Position numbers and translations under genes: made by a program
NCBI GenBank assembly: GCA_048013815.1
Contig: CM106586.1
Coordinates: forward strand, 21,018,001 to 21,082,000
Source of the DNA: Setoptus koraiensis
Taxonomy: Eukaryota; Arthropoda
DNA length: 64,000 nt
Direction of reading: 5' to 3'
Shown: one piece after another, positions 1 to 10,729 of the stretch
How the letters are laid out: each line of letters opens with the position of its first letter
How positions within the stretch are numbered: position 1 is the first letter of the stretch
Notes under the pieces: generated by a model
What the model was told of the DNA's origin: nothing
Databases searched by the model: none
What the model saw: only the letters and a program-made list of their open reading frames with translations

Positions 1-581
1 CCAGGGGCTGCCTAGACTGATGACATAACAGCAAATAGTGTGAGCTCGCAATTTAAGCGAGGAACATGAATTCGTTATTGGGGCGCTCGATTGATTTGAG
101 CGCATCTTAAAATTTGCTTTCACAAGCAATCCAGTCCATGTTTGTTTACCATCACTCAGAGCTTTATTTTTATTCCTTTCCCATCGAACAAACCCAAACA
201 ATCCCACAGTTTACTCTGAGATAATGCCACAGATAAGCCACCCGAGGTCGGTCGGATAACTCGTGCCAATTCGAAGCCAGCTGCCGTGTTCTTACCTAGT
301 GCCACTCGATGAATTCATATTTTTTCGCGCATTACACTTGAAAAGAAGAAAAATATCCATTAAAATTTTTTTATATTGCCCAGTTTAAGGGATGGGTGGG
401 CGAAAGTGAGGAGCTCGTGCAAAGAGGGGCGCGTCTCTAAGTTGATTGAATGATAAGTGTTGACATAAGGCACGTTGTCGTTGTGGGCAACACCAGATTG
501 CGCAAATAAGAGAGCGTCGTAACGGCTGCAGGGTGACGAGTGCAGTTCAATTATTCAAATGAGCTCATATGAAAAGAGAGG

Positions 582-662
<81 letters not shown>

Positions 663-1257
663 CACCAGTTTTAGCTGCTCTTGAACAAGCAGATGAAGGA
701 AGAGTAAATTACGTAATGGCTGCTAAGACGAGCGAGCTTCTTAGATGGGGCCTTTTCGTCGTTTGAGATGGGCCAAATTGTAATTTGACAATTTCAAAGG
801 CAGCTTCTGATGCATTAGCTTATCTTTAATGAGGCGCCGGTCAACTCTCCCCTGATTCGAGCCGCTCAATTTGAGCAGCCCGAATCAAACTGACCCAAGC
901 CGGGTAGCAGTAGTTGCGCATTAAGGCTTCTCATCGAAACAAAATCGGGCAAAATCTCGTGCCATTGGCCTTTATATATCTGGCCATTCATTTGAAGGAT
1001 ATCTAGGCACTCATGTGAAGGATATGAACTCTTCATTTGAGGGCCCCTTTTAACTATCAAAAGAGCAACTGCCTCGAGCCGCACACGACTCATATAAACG
1101 AATTAAAAGGGACTATCGTTAATCGATTGGTTCATTCGACGCTAGCCTCCGAAGGAATCGAAAAGAACTAAAAAGAACTAAATCTCTTTCAATAAATCAT
1201 CACAATTTCGTTTTAATTCTACGTGAAGAACATACAGCTAAATAAAAAACAATCACT
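1..1257. other. Intergenic, no supported gene
   Basis: I see no convincing coding sequence here. The stretch holds a pure GA dinucleotide tract (585-659) and otherwise AT-rich single-copy-looking sequence. The last few hundred bases are presumably the 5' flank of the peptide-precursor gene that follows. Confidence 0.5.
585..659. repeat. (AG)n microsatellite
   Basis: About 37 uninterrupted AG units. The Glu/Arg-rich reading frame across it is a by-product of the repeat. Confidence 0.97.
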
Positions 1258-1606
1258 ATGGTTTCTGGCAAGCTTTACCTCGTGGTATTTCTGGTTGTGG
1301 TTTCCGTTATATCACAAGGTGAATGCGCCGAGGAATTGGGTAAGTAACACACAGATTTGTCTAATCAGTAGCGAGATTGAAAAGAATCCTCCACTAACAT
1401 TGTTGCGCGTAATGCATCGCACCATCCAAGAAGATTTCTATGGCGACATTCAGCGAATCGATCCGAAGACTATGATCGACAAGGAAGACAAGACTGGACA
1501 GTATGGTTATGGGGACCCACTGTTATCTTCTCGATACTCAAGGGTACCCGTGTTCTTTCGGATAGCAAAGCCTGACAATACGTTATTTTATCGGTTTGGA
1601 CGATAA
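1258..1606 (+). CDS. Putative secreted RFamide-type neuropeptide precursor (2 exons)
   Basis: The ATG at 1258 has A at -3 and G at +4 and opens a classic signal peptide: MVSGKLY, then a Val/Leu/Phe core, then SQGECAEEL. A consensus donor (GGTAAGT) ends exon 1 at 1339 in phase 1. The downstream frame is reached in phase by acceptors at 1430 or 1433, giving exon 2 from 1431 or 1434 to 1606 and a product of about 84-85 aa. The protein ends DNTLFYRFGR-stop. Gly-Arg after RF directly before the stop is the usual signal for trimming and alpha-amidation, so the predicted terminus is YRF-amide. It is a single-copy C-terminal peptide with no clear dibasic site just before it. The layout resembles RFamide-type precursors in general, but I cannot assign it to NPF, sNPF, sulfakinin or FMRFamide. 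The weak acceptor is the main doubt: the downstream frame is also open without splicing but then lacks a signal peptide. Confidence 0.5.
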
Positions 1607-3293
1607 ATTTGGACCCGTGCTGTCGGGCTAACAGAGTACTTTCTCGAAATGAATGCAGTGGCATAATTATCTGATACAATTCGATATACTATTAGAATTG
1701 AAATATACTAAAGTCATGTCATCAAGTCTCGAGCTTATCATTATCATAGCTTAGTATTATTATATAATAAGATGCGGAGCATCATACATACATTACATAG
1801 TAACGTTGAATACATACAACGAATATGCATGACAAAATACTATTAGTATTATTATCTGTCGCCTCCATTATACATAGTTGTCTATCTGTCTGTCTGTCTC
1901 TCGCTATCTCTTATGAATAATATTAATATAATACTTGTGTGACACTAACAAATAATCATGAATAAACGAATCTAGCATGCAATCAAAATAAGCAAATAGA
2001 CGAAACCAAAATCAGCTCTGGTTAATCAGCGGTAGTTAATTAATTTTAATTGCAAGTTAGTGACTTTTCAATAATTAGCTGCACTCGTCTTTGATCGTCT
2101 TCCGGCAACTAGGGAAGCAGCAACCGTATCTGGCCACGGTCATTGAATATGTGCTCGTAATTTATGAAGCAAGTCTATCTGAACCTATTGTTGATGACCC
2201 GTATCATGTCACGTGTGTCACATAATGTAAATTTATGATTGAGTGGATTCGATTCGAATCACCGAAATCCACTCAATCACTCAACTATATCAAGTACAAT
2301 GTTTGTGAATAGTCGGGGCGTCACATGAGATGGTTTTGTATGAACCAAATATAGTTTTTTTTTGTGTTAGGTGTAAATGAGTGCGCGAACAATGCTAGGT
2401 GCTTGACGGAAGCGCGAGTAAACATTGTATTTAACGGGTGATCGATGGACAAAGCAGACAGGCCATTGAAGAAAATTCGCCCCCTCCACATACTCTCTAT
2501 ACCCGTTTCTGGTTGACGCTGCAAGACGCCTATTAGGCCTCATCCGATTAATAGGAGTTATAATTGGAAAGACAAAGGGCGTGCATGAGTGACGTTGCAT
2601 CTAGATAAATCTCATCCGAGGCTGCCATATGGTCTCTTAATCAACAAGTGTTAATCTCGCCACAGTACTCGATAAACAAGATAATAAAACCGTGATGGCA
2701 ATAATGGCAAGCCATCACAACATTGTTGTACATGCTGGCATCGTTGTGAGCTGACTGGCAAAATGAATGAGACAGTTTGTTTATCTATACGTGATAAACT
2801 GCATGATAACTGTAAGGCTATTGTTGTTCATCAAAATCATAATTGCGAGCATTTTATTTCTTATTTTTGTATTTGTGTGATTGCTCACAATCACAATCGC
2901 AAATGTCAAATGTAATCACGAGAAAGAAAGAAAAAAAAAGATCAGAGCGTCTAGTGTGTTTTTATGCTCTGCTGACTTGCATCTAGAAATGAACAAGCTT
3001 CAAAGACAGAAATCATTTCGTTGTTGTAATCAATGTGGCCTATTATTCTCCAATGCGCCTATCAAGCGAGAATATGTAAATGTATGGGGTCCTTATAATT
3101 GCTAATTAGTCATTAAGATGTTAGATGTTATAAGTAGGCGACCAGTAACGGCGAGTATTAAATGTCGAATGATTAACCGAGGACCTATACTCGTTGCGCA
3201 ATTTCGTTTGTTGTCAATTATGACAATTATGTTGTGATGACGACGATTGTTTTGTAATTGTGCGGTGGATGAATATTGAACATTATGCCGACT
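1607..3293. other. Intergenic, AT-rich
   Basis: No supported gene. It contains a possible AATAAA at about 1962, which could serve the preceding gene, a TCTG-rich patch near 1885-1905, and a 13-bp inverted repeat at 2237-2278 (listed separately). Confidence 0.5.
2237..2278. repeat. Inverted repeat / hairpin
   Basis: GATTGAGTGGATT (2237-2249) is the exact reverse complement of AATCCACTCAATC (2266-2278), with a 16-nt spacer. It does not fold as a tRNA (no anticodon or D arms). Confidence 0.75.
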
Positions 3294-4238
3294 CTACATG
3301 TGTCTGGTGTTACCAAAGTTCTGTCCACTTTGATTGGCGCCCTTATTGGTACCGTATTGGAGATTGATGACTGTGTCTCCTGCTCTGAGTTGTTCGTCAG
3401 TGAAATCTCTTTTGTTTTCTCTCGAGGGCTTCACGTTAGCACACGAATAAACAAACAAACGAGTTAGTAAACAAACGATTGAAAAAGGATCGGCACAGGT
3501 AATCAATTGGAAGACTATTAATTAATTAATAGTTATGTGCCCCAGATCAGGTTGCTCACCTTTGGTCCCAAGAAGGGTCCTTTGAATTCCGGGTGAAGGT
3601 AACACTGTCGTTGTTGACGATGATAACACGAGCGAGAGATAACAGGGTTATATAACGAGGTTACAACACGGTTTATGTTGAGAACATTTAGAATATTGAG
3701 ATTGTTGAGACTGTGGAGACAGGTGAATGGGTGATGCGCGACAAAGTTCACTTACGGTTCTACCTAGGGCCATGATACACTGGGTGACGGCGGGGATGTT
3801 TCTCCTTTCATAGAGGTCCACAGTTTGAAAAACATCCACATCGGAAACACCGTATTGTTTGCAGGCAACCTGAAAATTGTTTATGTTCTCCATGAACTTG
3901 AACTGGCCGCCCGAGGTGTTGATTTTTCTGATGGATCCGGGCGACAACTTCTGGATGGTTCTGTGTGGGTGGCGAATGACAGCAGATTATCAGTATATAT
4001 CCACATGGGATGTATCTATTGAAATAGAATAAAATTGCGTAATTGCGTGAATGGTGGCTCACCTGCACAGCACTGTTCCGTCGCGCAAAATGTCCTCATA
4101 TTTGCCGGCGGGTAACTTTTCGCCAATGATGGCCTCTATCCAGGCCAACACTTCGGCCTCTAGCTCCTGGTCTCGCTTGCCGGCGATCTTGTTGGCAACC
4201 TGAGCGCTCAAACCGTAGGCTGGACCTCTTGAAGACAT
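3294..4238 (-). CDS. Mp20: Muscle protein 20 / transgelin (calponin family)
   Basis: Actin-binding calponin-family protein of muscle and cytoskeleton. Four exons on the minus strand: 4063-4238, 3756-3960, 3560-3604 and 3294-3428. All donors are GTGAG/GTAAG type and all phases agree, giving 186 aa, the usual length for this family. The ATG is at 4238. The calponin-homology domain spans roughly residues 20-130 and includes AEVLAWIEAIIGEKLPAG, RDGTVLCR, INTSGGQFKFMENINNF and DVDVFQTVDLYERRNI. The short third exon codes the HPEFKGPFLGPK linker. The last exon carries one calponin repeat (INLQYGTNKGANQSGQ). Exon 4 uses a pyrimidine-poor acceptor (GTGAAG|CCC), so that boundary is slightly less certain. 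Known members bundle and stabilise F-actin in arthropod synchronous muscle. Confidence 0.93.
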
Positions 4239-6101
4239 GTTGCGGCTGGTGTGTTGTTGGTGTTTGTCGATTGAATTGCAAAGCAAATATCGAGTCAAAT
4301 TAAATCAAATATGTAATTTACACAATATGTATGAACAAAAAATGAAGATGCACTTGGAGATAATGTTGATATAATCACAGTTACACGTTGATTAATTTGA
4401 TCGTGGCGATTGCGAAGCGCTCTAACAAAGTTTAACAGATAATGTTGTTTGGCACACAACAACAGCAACGGCAACAACAACGACTAGACGGGAGACGACG
4501 GCAAACAATATTGAGAACAAACTTTAAAGTGACTGACTGACTGACTGGCAACGGCGGCAGCAGCAGCAGCGCAATACATGAATCACGGCAAAATCTCTGC
4601 CGATCTCTGTCGCTTCAGACGCCCTCTAACTCGCGATTTCAGCCTAACCACAGCAGCAGCAGAAGCCGCCGCCTTGGCAGTGCCTCAGTCTAGGCAGGGC
4701 TAAATGGAGCAAATCTAGACAGCAAGTATGAGTCAACTTGATGCGTGTACATGTCTAAAGACAAATGCAAAGATAATCACACTTTGAGAGTAATTAGAAA
4801 CAGAAAGAAGCAGAGGAGAGGAGAGGCGAGACTGAGGCGAGGGACAAGTGCAGTTCAGTGCTCCCCGGTGGCTAGGGCCTCATATGGAATATCTCTATAA
4901 CAAGTTAGACAGATACAGTGCAAGACCTTTGATATTGTTGCTGCTGCTCTCTTTATTTTATTAATAATCTAAACTATCCAATTCTGCGCTTGCTACGCTG
5001 GCTGGTGTTAAAATGAAAGGACCCCGCACTTTGTGAGTGCATGTCGTCGTTTCGATAATAATAATGGACGCCTTGTTATCATTATCACGACGAATATAAA
5101 GAAGAAAAAGAAGAGATATATATATATAAAGCGCAACATAAGCAGCGCATATAGATAAAAAGAGCGAGGCATAAATTTATATCTCGGCGTATAATGATTC
5201 ATACTGCAAGCTGGCAGTGCGAACTGTGCCTGTCGAGCTTATTTGGCTTCGAGCCTCTATGTCCCTGGCGCTGCTGTCTCGCTGTTGTTCATAGTCCATG
5301 TTTTTTGTTCATGCAACAACAGCCATCATCTACATCCATGCACAGGACACAGAGAAAACATAATGGCAAGACAAGAAACAAAAAGATAAGCGACTACACC
5401 CAGCACATATACTCTATTATATAATTCAAGTTAGTAATAGTGGTGCACAAGAGACAAGGAAGTGATTGTTGGAACCAATAGTTTAATAGAAAAACAAATA
5501 CAAACACAACAACTCATCTCATCACCATCTAGACAGCTAACAGCGAACTAGCGAAAAATCGAGTTAGCTCCGGTCGGTTCGTTGGGGTCTTGGTTCGAAA
5601 AATCATACTGTATTATTATTGTGTGTAGTCACAAAAAATACAAGAACACACACAGACACATATCACACAGATCCACAGTGAGATAAACACATGAGGTGCA
5701 TGTTGCAAACTAGATGATAAAATATATCATTGCAATCATCATCGCATTGCATTAGTTTACAACTGTTAGTCAGAGATGCAAGTTCGTTATTTGATACGCA
5801 TTGACGCTAAACATTGTTGTAAATGTGACGACGGCCACAGCCAACCGCTATAGCCAACTCGCTAACCTTGCCGCATCTTCAACAACTTATATTACGTAAC
5901 TATCGTAAATATTATTATTATTATTATCACTCAAACAACTGTGAACAAGCAACCATCTAGACGTGCTAATATCAATGGGGCGCTTCAAAGCAGAATCGCC
6001 ATCGATTGGAATTCTTGATTGGTGGAGCATGAAGGTTGATGGGGCAACAAATGGCATGCTAGATTGACGAGAGCTTTAGGATATGTCTAAACTTTTGTCC
6101 A
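4239..6101. other. Upstream region of Mp20, no supported gene
   Basis: AT-rich. It holds a GACT repeat and a (CAG)n-like stretch at about 4530-4570, a GAGAGG-rich patch near 4810, a (TA) tract near 5115 and an (ATT)n run near 5910. It probably contains the promoter and any 5' UTR exon of the Mp20 gene. I find no ORF with protein-like composition. Confidence 0.45.
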
Positions 6102-6162
6102 ATTGGCAACTTACTTTTGGAAACTTTCAAATATATATACTGCCCGCTGACCTCTCCCTTTC

Positions 6163-6282
6163 GTGTAGGACCATACTACGTTGAAAACACCGCATCTCGT
6201 CAGATCTGCGAAGTTAAGCAACGTCAGGCCCGGTTAGTACTTGGGAGGGAGACCACCTGGGAACTCCGGGTGTCCTACACTT
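6163..6282 (+). rRNA. 5S ribosomal RNA, copy 1
   Basis: RNA polymerase III transcript of the large ribosomal subunit. The ends GTGTAGGAC and GTCCTACAC pair perfectly as helix I, and the length is about 118-120 nt. Internal control elements typical of 5S are visible (GAAGTTAAGCAACGTCAGG and GGTTAGTACTTGGGAGG). A TTTT terminator starts at 6281. An ATATATATAC element lies 25-30 bp upstream, as in arthropod 5S genes. It is followed about 500 bp later by copy 2 in the same orientation. Confidence 0.95.
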
Positions 6283-6662
6283 TTACTTTTTGCTAAAAAT
6301 TCATCAACCAATACAATTCTCATTTCCACTTTTAAAACTGATATATAACTCATTACTGATTGATGATTAATAATCATACGTCAACAACATTTTTTTTTTA
6401 ACACGACAACTACTAATTAAGTATAAACCAGCTCTTCACAAAAAGTCGAGACAAACACTCTCAATGAATTCTTATACTGGAGATTCGGGTTGGACATAGA
6501 GGTCCTTCGAGTGACCAGTGGCATTTGAATTGGCAACCATTCTAAATCATCGGCTACTTGAGTTACTTTTTGAAATATTGAAATATTGAAATTTTGGAAT
6601 ACTGAAATTTTGAGATACTGAAATATCAAAATATATATACGGCGCGCGGACCTCTCTCTTTC

Positions 6663-6782
6663 GTGTAGGACCATACTACGTTGAAAACACCGCATCTCGT
6701 CAGATCTGCGAAGTTAAGCAACGTCAGGCCCGGTTAGTACTTGGGAGGGAGACCACCTGGGAACTCCGGGTGTCCTACACTT
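6663..6782 (+). rRNA. 5S ribosomal RNA, copy 2
   Basis: Transcribed sequence matches copy 1, with the same internal control regions and a TTTT terminator from 6781. The upstream flank differs from copy 1 (CGGCGCGCGGACC instead of CTGCCCGCTGACC) but keeps the TATA-like ATATATATAC about 25 bp before the start. The sequence ahead of it is a run of degenerate GAAAT/TTTTGA-type repeats. Confidence 0.95.
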
Positions 6783-7013
6783 TTGCTTTTTGCTAAAAAG
6801 TCTCACAACATGTAATATCCTCATCTGTAATCATACCAATTATTACAATTGTATCAATCAATGATCAACAATTGTCACCAACATGTTTGCTGACACGGAC
6901 ACCTACTATTTAATTATGCCATCGTGAAAAATTATTATTTTTGTTGATTCTATCACAAGTAGTAAACGGACAAGGGCATGAGATAAATAACAATAACAAT
7001 AATAATAAGAAAT

Positions 7014-8672
7014 TTAAAAGTCAACAACGCGGAACTGGGCCAACATTAGAATGCAAAACGTAAACAATACCATTATTGCTGATATTAATGATGACGTGAC
7101 AGGTATCTGGAGTATTCTGGCCTCCATTCGCAAGCTACTTGTGTACAATAGTAGACTGTCGAGATCGTTTCTATCATTGTCCACCATCATCGATATTGCA
7201 CCACTAATGGGCATATGCATGGATCTCAACTCGTGGCCAATGTTCTTGAGCACCAAACAGGCATTGGTCAATCGGAGCGCCTGTCTCACGTGTGTAAATA
7301 TCAAAATAAACCACAGGGACAGTGTTACAAGCAATACAAATGACGATCTAATTGTTAGCACGGCCCCAGTTGGCGGATGCAACAATGCAATAGAGGATAC
7401 TGTTATGCGACAGATGAGATTTAGCAGCAACAATGATACACCAACAGCTTGATCGTTGTTGAGATACTCAATGAAATTTCGCGATTCCTCTACTCGTTTA
7501 AAAAATTCCTGGATGGGAATGCGACGCTCTCGCATCAACGAGCACAAATTATCTATGTAGGATATGTTGAGTTCACAATGAACCGAATAGGTAGTCACTA
7601 TAGCCGCACAAACAAGATCATTCCAGGACGAACAGGCTATCCTAATTACAATAAATGCCTTATGACCGGGAATGAAGGGCCACTGATAATTGCACATCCA
7701 CACGTGCTGATACACCATCTCGTACCAAAAATAATGAAACAATCGCATCACTAGCGCCAACAACACCCACGTTATACACAACCAAAAGAAATTGCGCAAT
7801 TTTCTCACTAGCTTCCTGTGACATATGAGCCATCCGGCGTTGCGGCTACTCTGCAGAAATACGCGCTCCATCAGCGTTTCCAACCGTTCACTTTCTGGCT
7901 TCCTCAAAAAATATAGCACCATAATATAGGAGGTTAAATGGAATAGGCTCGGTATGAGATGGGCGAATTTGGGCCTCTCGTCGCCCTTCAATATTTCACT
8001 GTGGCAGGCGGCATATTCAAGAAAATGTCCGGCCAATATTATCAATGTTATTATAATGGGGTAACTAAAATTCAACGCTCTTATAATACAATGCGGCTCA
8101 ACAGCGCTAAAGAATAACGGTCGCCACCCCAGTATTGATATTAGTCTCAAATATGGGTATAATATGCGTTTTTTACAACACAACAGTATAACAGATATGG
8201 AGGCCTCGTAGCTGAGATGGTCGACATTGACGTCGTTGATTATGTTGACGGATTGCGACGATCCAGATAAATCCATTATTCTGTAGAAGGCTGCGTTGTT
8301 ATGTATAATTGTTGAATGGCTGCTGTTACTGGTAGTATTATTGTTGTTGTTATTATTGTTACTATTAATATTATTATTATTGTTGTTATTGATATTATTA
8401 TTATTGTTATTACCATTACTATAATGTTGGTTGTTACTAAACTCGTCTTCAGGCGACGACGTTGTTGGCGACAAATAATCACGACCATCTCGATAATGTT
8501 GCCGCTGATCATCAGCATTATCGTTGGCGCTAATTAGTCGAGTTGTCGATAGCAGTTGTATCGATGATCTGCAGCGGGCATTTCTAAACTTGCCGTTTTG
8601 CATGTCTCTCATGATCTTATGCAATGCCTTCAAACCTTTTATCTTGGTCGCAAAAAATACTACTTGTCTCAC
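7014..8672 (-). CDS. Gustatory receptor-like seven-transmembrane protein
   Basis: Predicted ligand-gated chemoreceptor of the arthropod Gr (7tm_7) superfamily. A 552-codon frame shows about 150 mostly disordered N-terminal residues with a poly-Asn tract (AAT-type codons, 8335-8420), then seven hydrophobic segments. Near the C-terminus, TFCILMLAQF fits the TY-x5-QF signature of Gr TM7, and charged intracellular loops precede it. The annotated first codon is GTG, so translation probably begins at a downstream ATG or an upstream exon supplies the start; TTGTTAG at about 8712 could be an acceptor. A 20-bp direct duplication (8667-8706) overlaps the 5' end of the frame. The gene lies in the spacer of the 5S inverted repeat. 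Family is fairly secure; the ligand is unknown. Confidence 0.8.
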   Translation of the reverse strand: MRQVVFFATKIKGLKALHKIMRDMQNGKFRNARCRSSIQLLSTTRLISANDNADDQRQHYRDGRDYLSPTTSSPEDEFSNNQHYSNGNNNNNNINNNNNNNINSNNNNNNNNTTSNSSHSTIIHNNAAFYRIMDLSGSSQSVNIINDVNVDHLSYEASISVILLCCKKRILYPYLRLISILGWRPLFFSAVEPHCIIRALNFSYPIIITLIILAGHFLEYAACHSEILKGDERPKFAHLIPSLFHLTSYIMVLYFLRKPESERLETLMERVFLQSSRNAGWLICHRKLVRKLRNFFWLCITWVLLALVMRLFHYFWYEMVYQHVWMCNYQWPFIPGHKAFIVIRIACSSWNDLVCAAIVTTYSVHCELNISYIDNLCSLMRERRIPIQEFFKRVEESRNFIEYLNNDQAVGVSLLLLNLICRITVSSIALLHPPTGAVLTIRSSFVLLVTLSLWFILIFTHVRQALRLTNACLVLKNIGHELRSMHMPISGAISMMVDNDRNDLDSLLLYTSSLRMEARILQIPVTSSLISAIMVLFTFCILMLAQFRVVDF

Positions 8673-9584
8673 TACTCCGTTTTTTGTCTCACTACTCCGT
8701 TTTTTGTCTGCCTAACAAGTTACTGTGATTTGGACACATTGCCAGCACACATTCGAATAATAATTGAATAGCGATTCCTTGTAGCAAGTTGTAACGAAGC
8801 TCTGCATCAATTCGCGGAATTGTTCCCGAGTTTAGTGTGATCATCGTCAGTTGTGTATTGTTATACACAGTGACAAACAAAAAAGCAAGCAACATCATTC
8901 ATCAGGTGAACTCTCTATAATTAGATAATAATTTGTGAACAGTATTACACAATGTTGTGTTTGTCAGCGACAGAGAAACGAGAGATTTTAGCGAATCGAT
9001 TTGATCGCATTCATTTGTTCAGATAATCGCTGCAGAGATAGTTGGCTGCCGCCAGTGAAAACTGACAACAACTTTGCCTGGCCAATGTTGCAACAGGTTT
9101 GCGACAATAATCAACATACACAGATATAGACTGTCATATGCGCTGCGTCAAGATAATGAGATGTTGAGATTATCCTTTCGCCTCGGATTGCTATCATCTC
9201 ATGAATAATAGAATCATGATGGCGATATTATTATCTCTCTCGATGGTCGTTCGAGTCCTTTGAGGGCATAACAAATCACTTTGTGTTTGGTTGCCATCAC
9301 TTTCGTTTGTGCAGCTATTATCGCCTCGACCATTATGTAACGAACAACATCAGACCAACAAATAGTCGTTCAGCCGGAACCACAAAAAGTTCATCTGAAA
9401 AGGTGAAAAGCCTGCCTCGCATAGATGGTGAGTTAATCTCACCAATGAGTTAATCTCATAGATGAGAGTATAGTGTTGAATGAGTGGGCGAGACACGATA
9501 ACTGTTTGTCGCACCTCCCAAAGATAAGTAAAAGTTTAATCATTATCATTACACGTGATTGTTATTAATATCACTCTTTTCATA
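8673..9584. other. 5' flank of the receptor gene
   Basis: No second gene is supported. A short frame on the minus strand (about 8700-8898, beginning MMLLAFLFVTVY) could be an upstream exon, but I found no phase-consistent donor. The rest is AT-rich with no clear repeat. Confidence 0.35.
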
Positions 9585-9640
9585 TCATCATTGCAAATGA
9601 GAATTTTACTTGTTGTGAGGCTTTTTAGCAAAAAGCAAAA

Positions 9641-9758
9641 GTGTAGGACACCCGGAGTTCCCAGGTGGTCTCCCTCCCAAGTACTAACCGGGCCTGACGT
9701 TGCTTAACTTCGCAGATCTGACGAGATGCGGTGTTTTCAACGTAGTATGGTCCTACAC
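9641..9758 (-). rRNA. 5S ribosomal RNA, copy 3
   Basis: Minus-strand 5S gene matching copy 2 in the mirrored arm. Helix I ends, internal control regions and the upstream ATATATATAC element are intact. A run of T on the transcript strand follows the 3' end. The exact 3' base may be off by two. Confidence 0.93.
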
Positions 9759-10141
9759 GAAAGAGAGAGGTCCGCGCGCCGTATATATATTTTGATATTT
9801 CAGTATCTCAAAATTTCAGTATTCCAAAATTTCAATATTTCAAAATTTCAAAAAGTAACTCAAGTAGCCGATGATTTAGAATGGTTGCCAATTCAAAATG
9901 CCACTGGTCACTCGAATGACCTCTATGTCCAACCAGAATCTCCGGTATAAGAATTCATTGAGAGTGTTTGTCTCGACTTTTTGTGGATAGCTGGTTTATA
10001 CTTAATTAGTAGTTGTAGTGCTAAAAAAAACATGTTGTTGACGTATGATTATTAATCATCAATCAGTAATGAGTTATATATCAGTTTTAAAAGTGGAAAT
10101 GAGAATTGTATTGGTTGATGAATTTTTAGCAAAAAGTAAAA

Positions 10142-10259
10142 GTGTAGGACACCCGGAGTTCCCAGGTGGTCTCCCTCCCAAGTACTAACCGGGCCTGACG
10201 TTGCTTAACTTCGCAGATCTGACGAGATGCGGTGTTTTCAACGTAGTATGGTCCTACAC
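10142..10259 (-). rRNA. 5S ribosomal RNA, copy 4
   Basis: Minus-strand 5S gene matching copy 1, including the CTGCCCGCTGACC-type upstream flank. It is intact and ends in a T run on the transcript strand. Confidence 0.95.
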
Positions 10260-10729
10260 GAAAGGGAGAGGTCAGCGGGCAGTATATATATTTGAAAGTT
10301 TCCAAAAGTAAGTTGCCAATGGTTGAGACACAGCCTATAGCTCTCGTCAACCCAAGATGTCATTACTATTTGGACTCATTCGCATTTGGATAAATTCAAT
10401 TGTAAATCTCTGATACGAGATTCTGTATTGATGGTATTTGTTTCAACTTTTTGTGACTTCTGATTTAGACTGTATTCAACCATATTTAGTTGGAGCAAAT
10501 CAGAGCAAGGACGCATCAATGATCAGTCATTGTCACGATTTGGACAGCGACGATTGATTCTTTAATTGGTTTCATTGGGTGCACTTGTATGGATAGTGTA
10601 CTCGTATCAATTACAATATATCGGCCGCGCTAGTATTATATATATATATGTACCCATGATAACAATATTTCGGTACTTGTCGGCGTGAAACTACAATAGT
10701 TTTTTGTCCTTTATCCGACGATCTCTGTC

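Larger units (their letters stand above)
6102..6835. repeat. Left arm of large inverted repeat carrying two 5S genes
   Basis: This segment is repeated in reverse complement at about 9585-10320. The outer boundary is sharp: similarity begins at ATTGGCAACTTAC (6102) and matches the end at 10320. The two positions sum to a constant (6102+10320, 6163+10259), so outer-half alignment is nearly gap-free. Similarity decays gradually just inside the second 5S gene (about 6790-6835). Confidence 0.9.
9585..10320. repeat. Right arm of large inverted repeat carrying two 5S genes
   Basis: Reverse complement of about 6102-6835. The arms differ by scattered substitutions and small indels (for example in the poly-A/T run near 10022-10030 versus 6389-6400), so the duplication is not brand new or is only partly homogenised. 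Confidence 0.9.

Noticed and set aside
569-766. Glu/Arg-repeat ORF
   Set aside because: Product of the (AG)n microsatellite.
2237-2278. tRNA-like GATTCGAATC (B-box-like) sequence
   Set aside because: No acceptor stem, D arm or anticodon arm can be built around it; it is the loop of a simple inverted repeat.
6417-6695. 92-codon minus-strand frame, mirrored at 9726-9950
   Set aside because: It starts inside the 5S gene on the antisense strand and exists twice only because the inverted repeat does. Composition comes from degenerate GAAATTTTG repeats.
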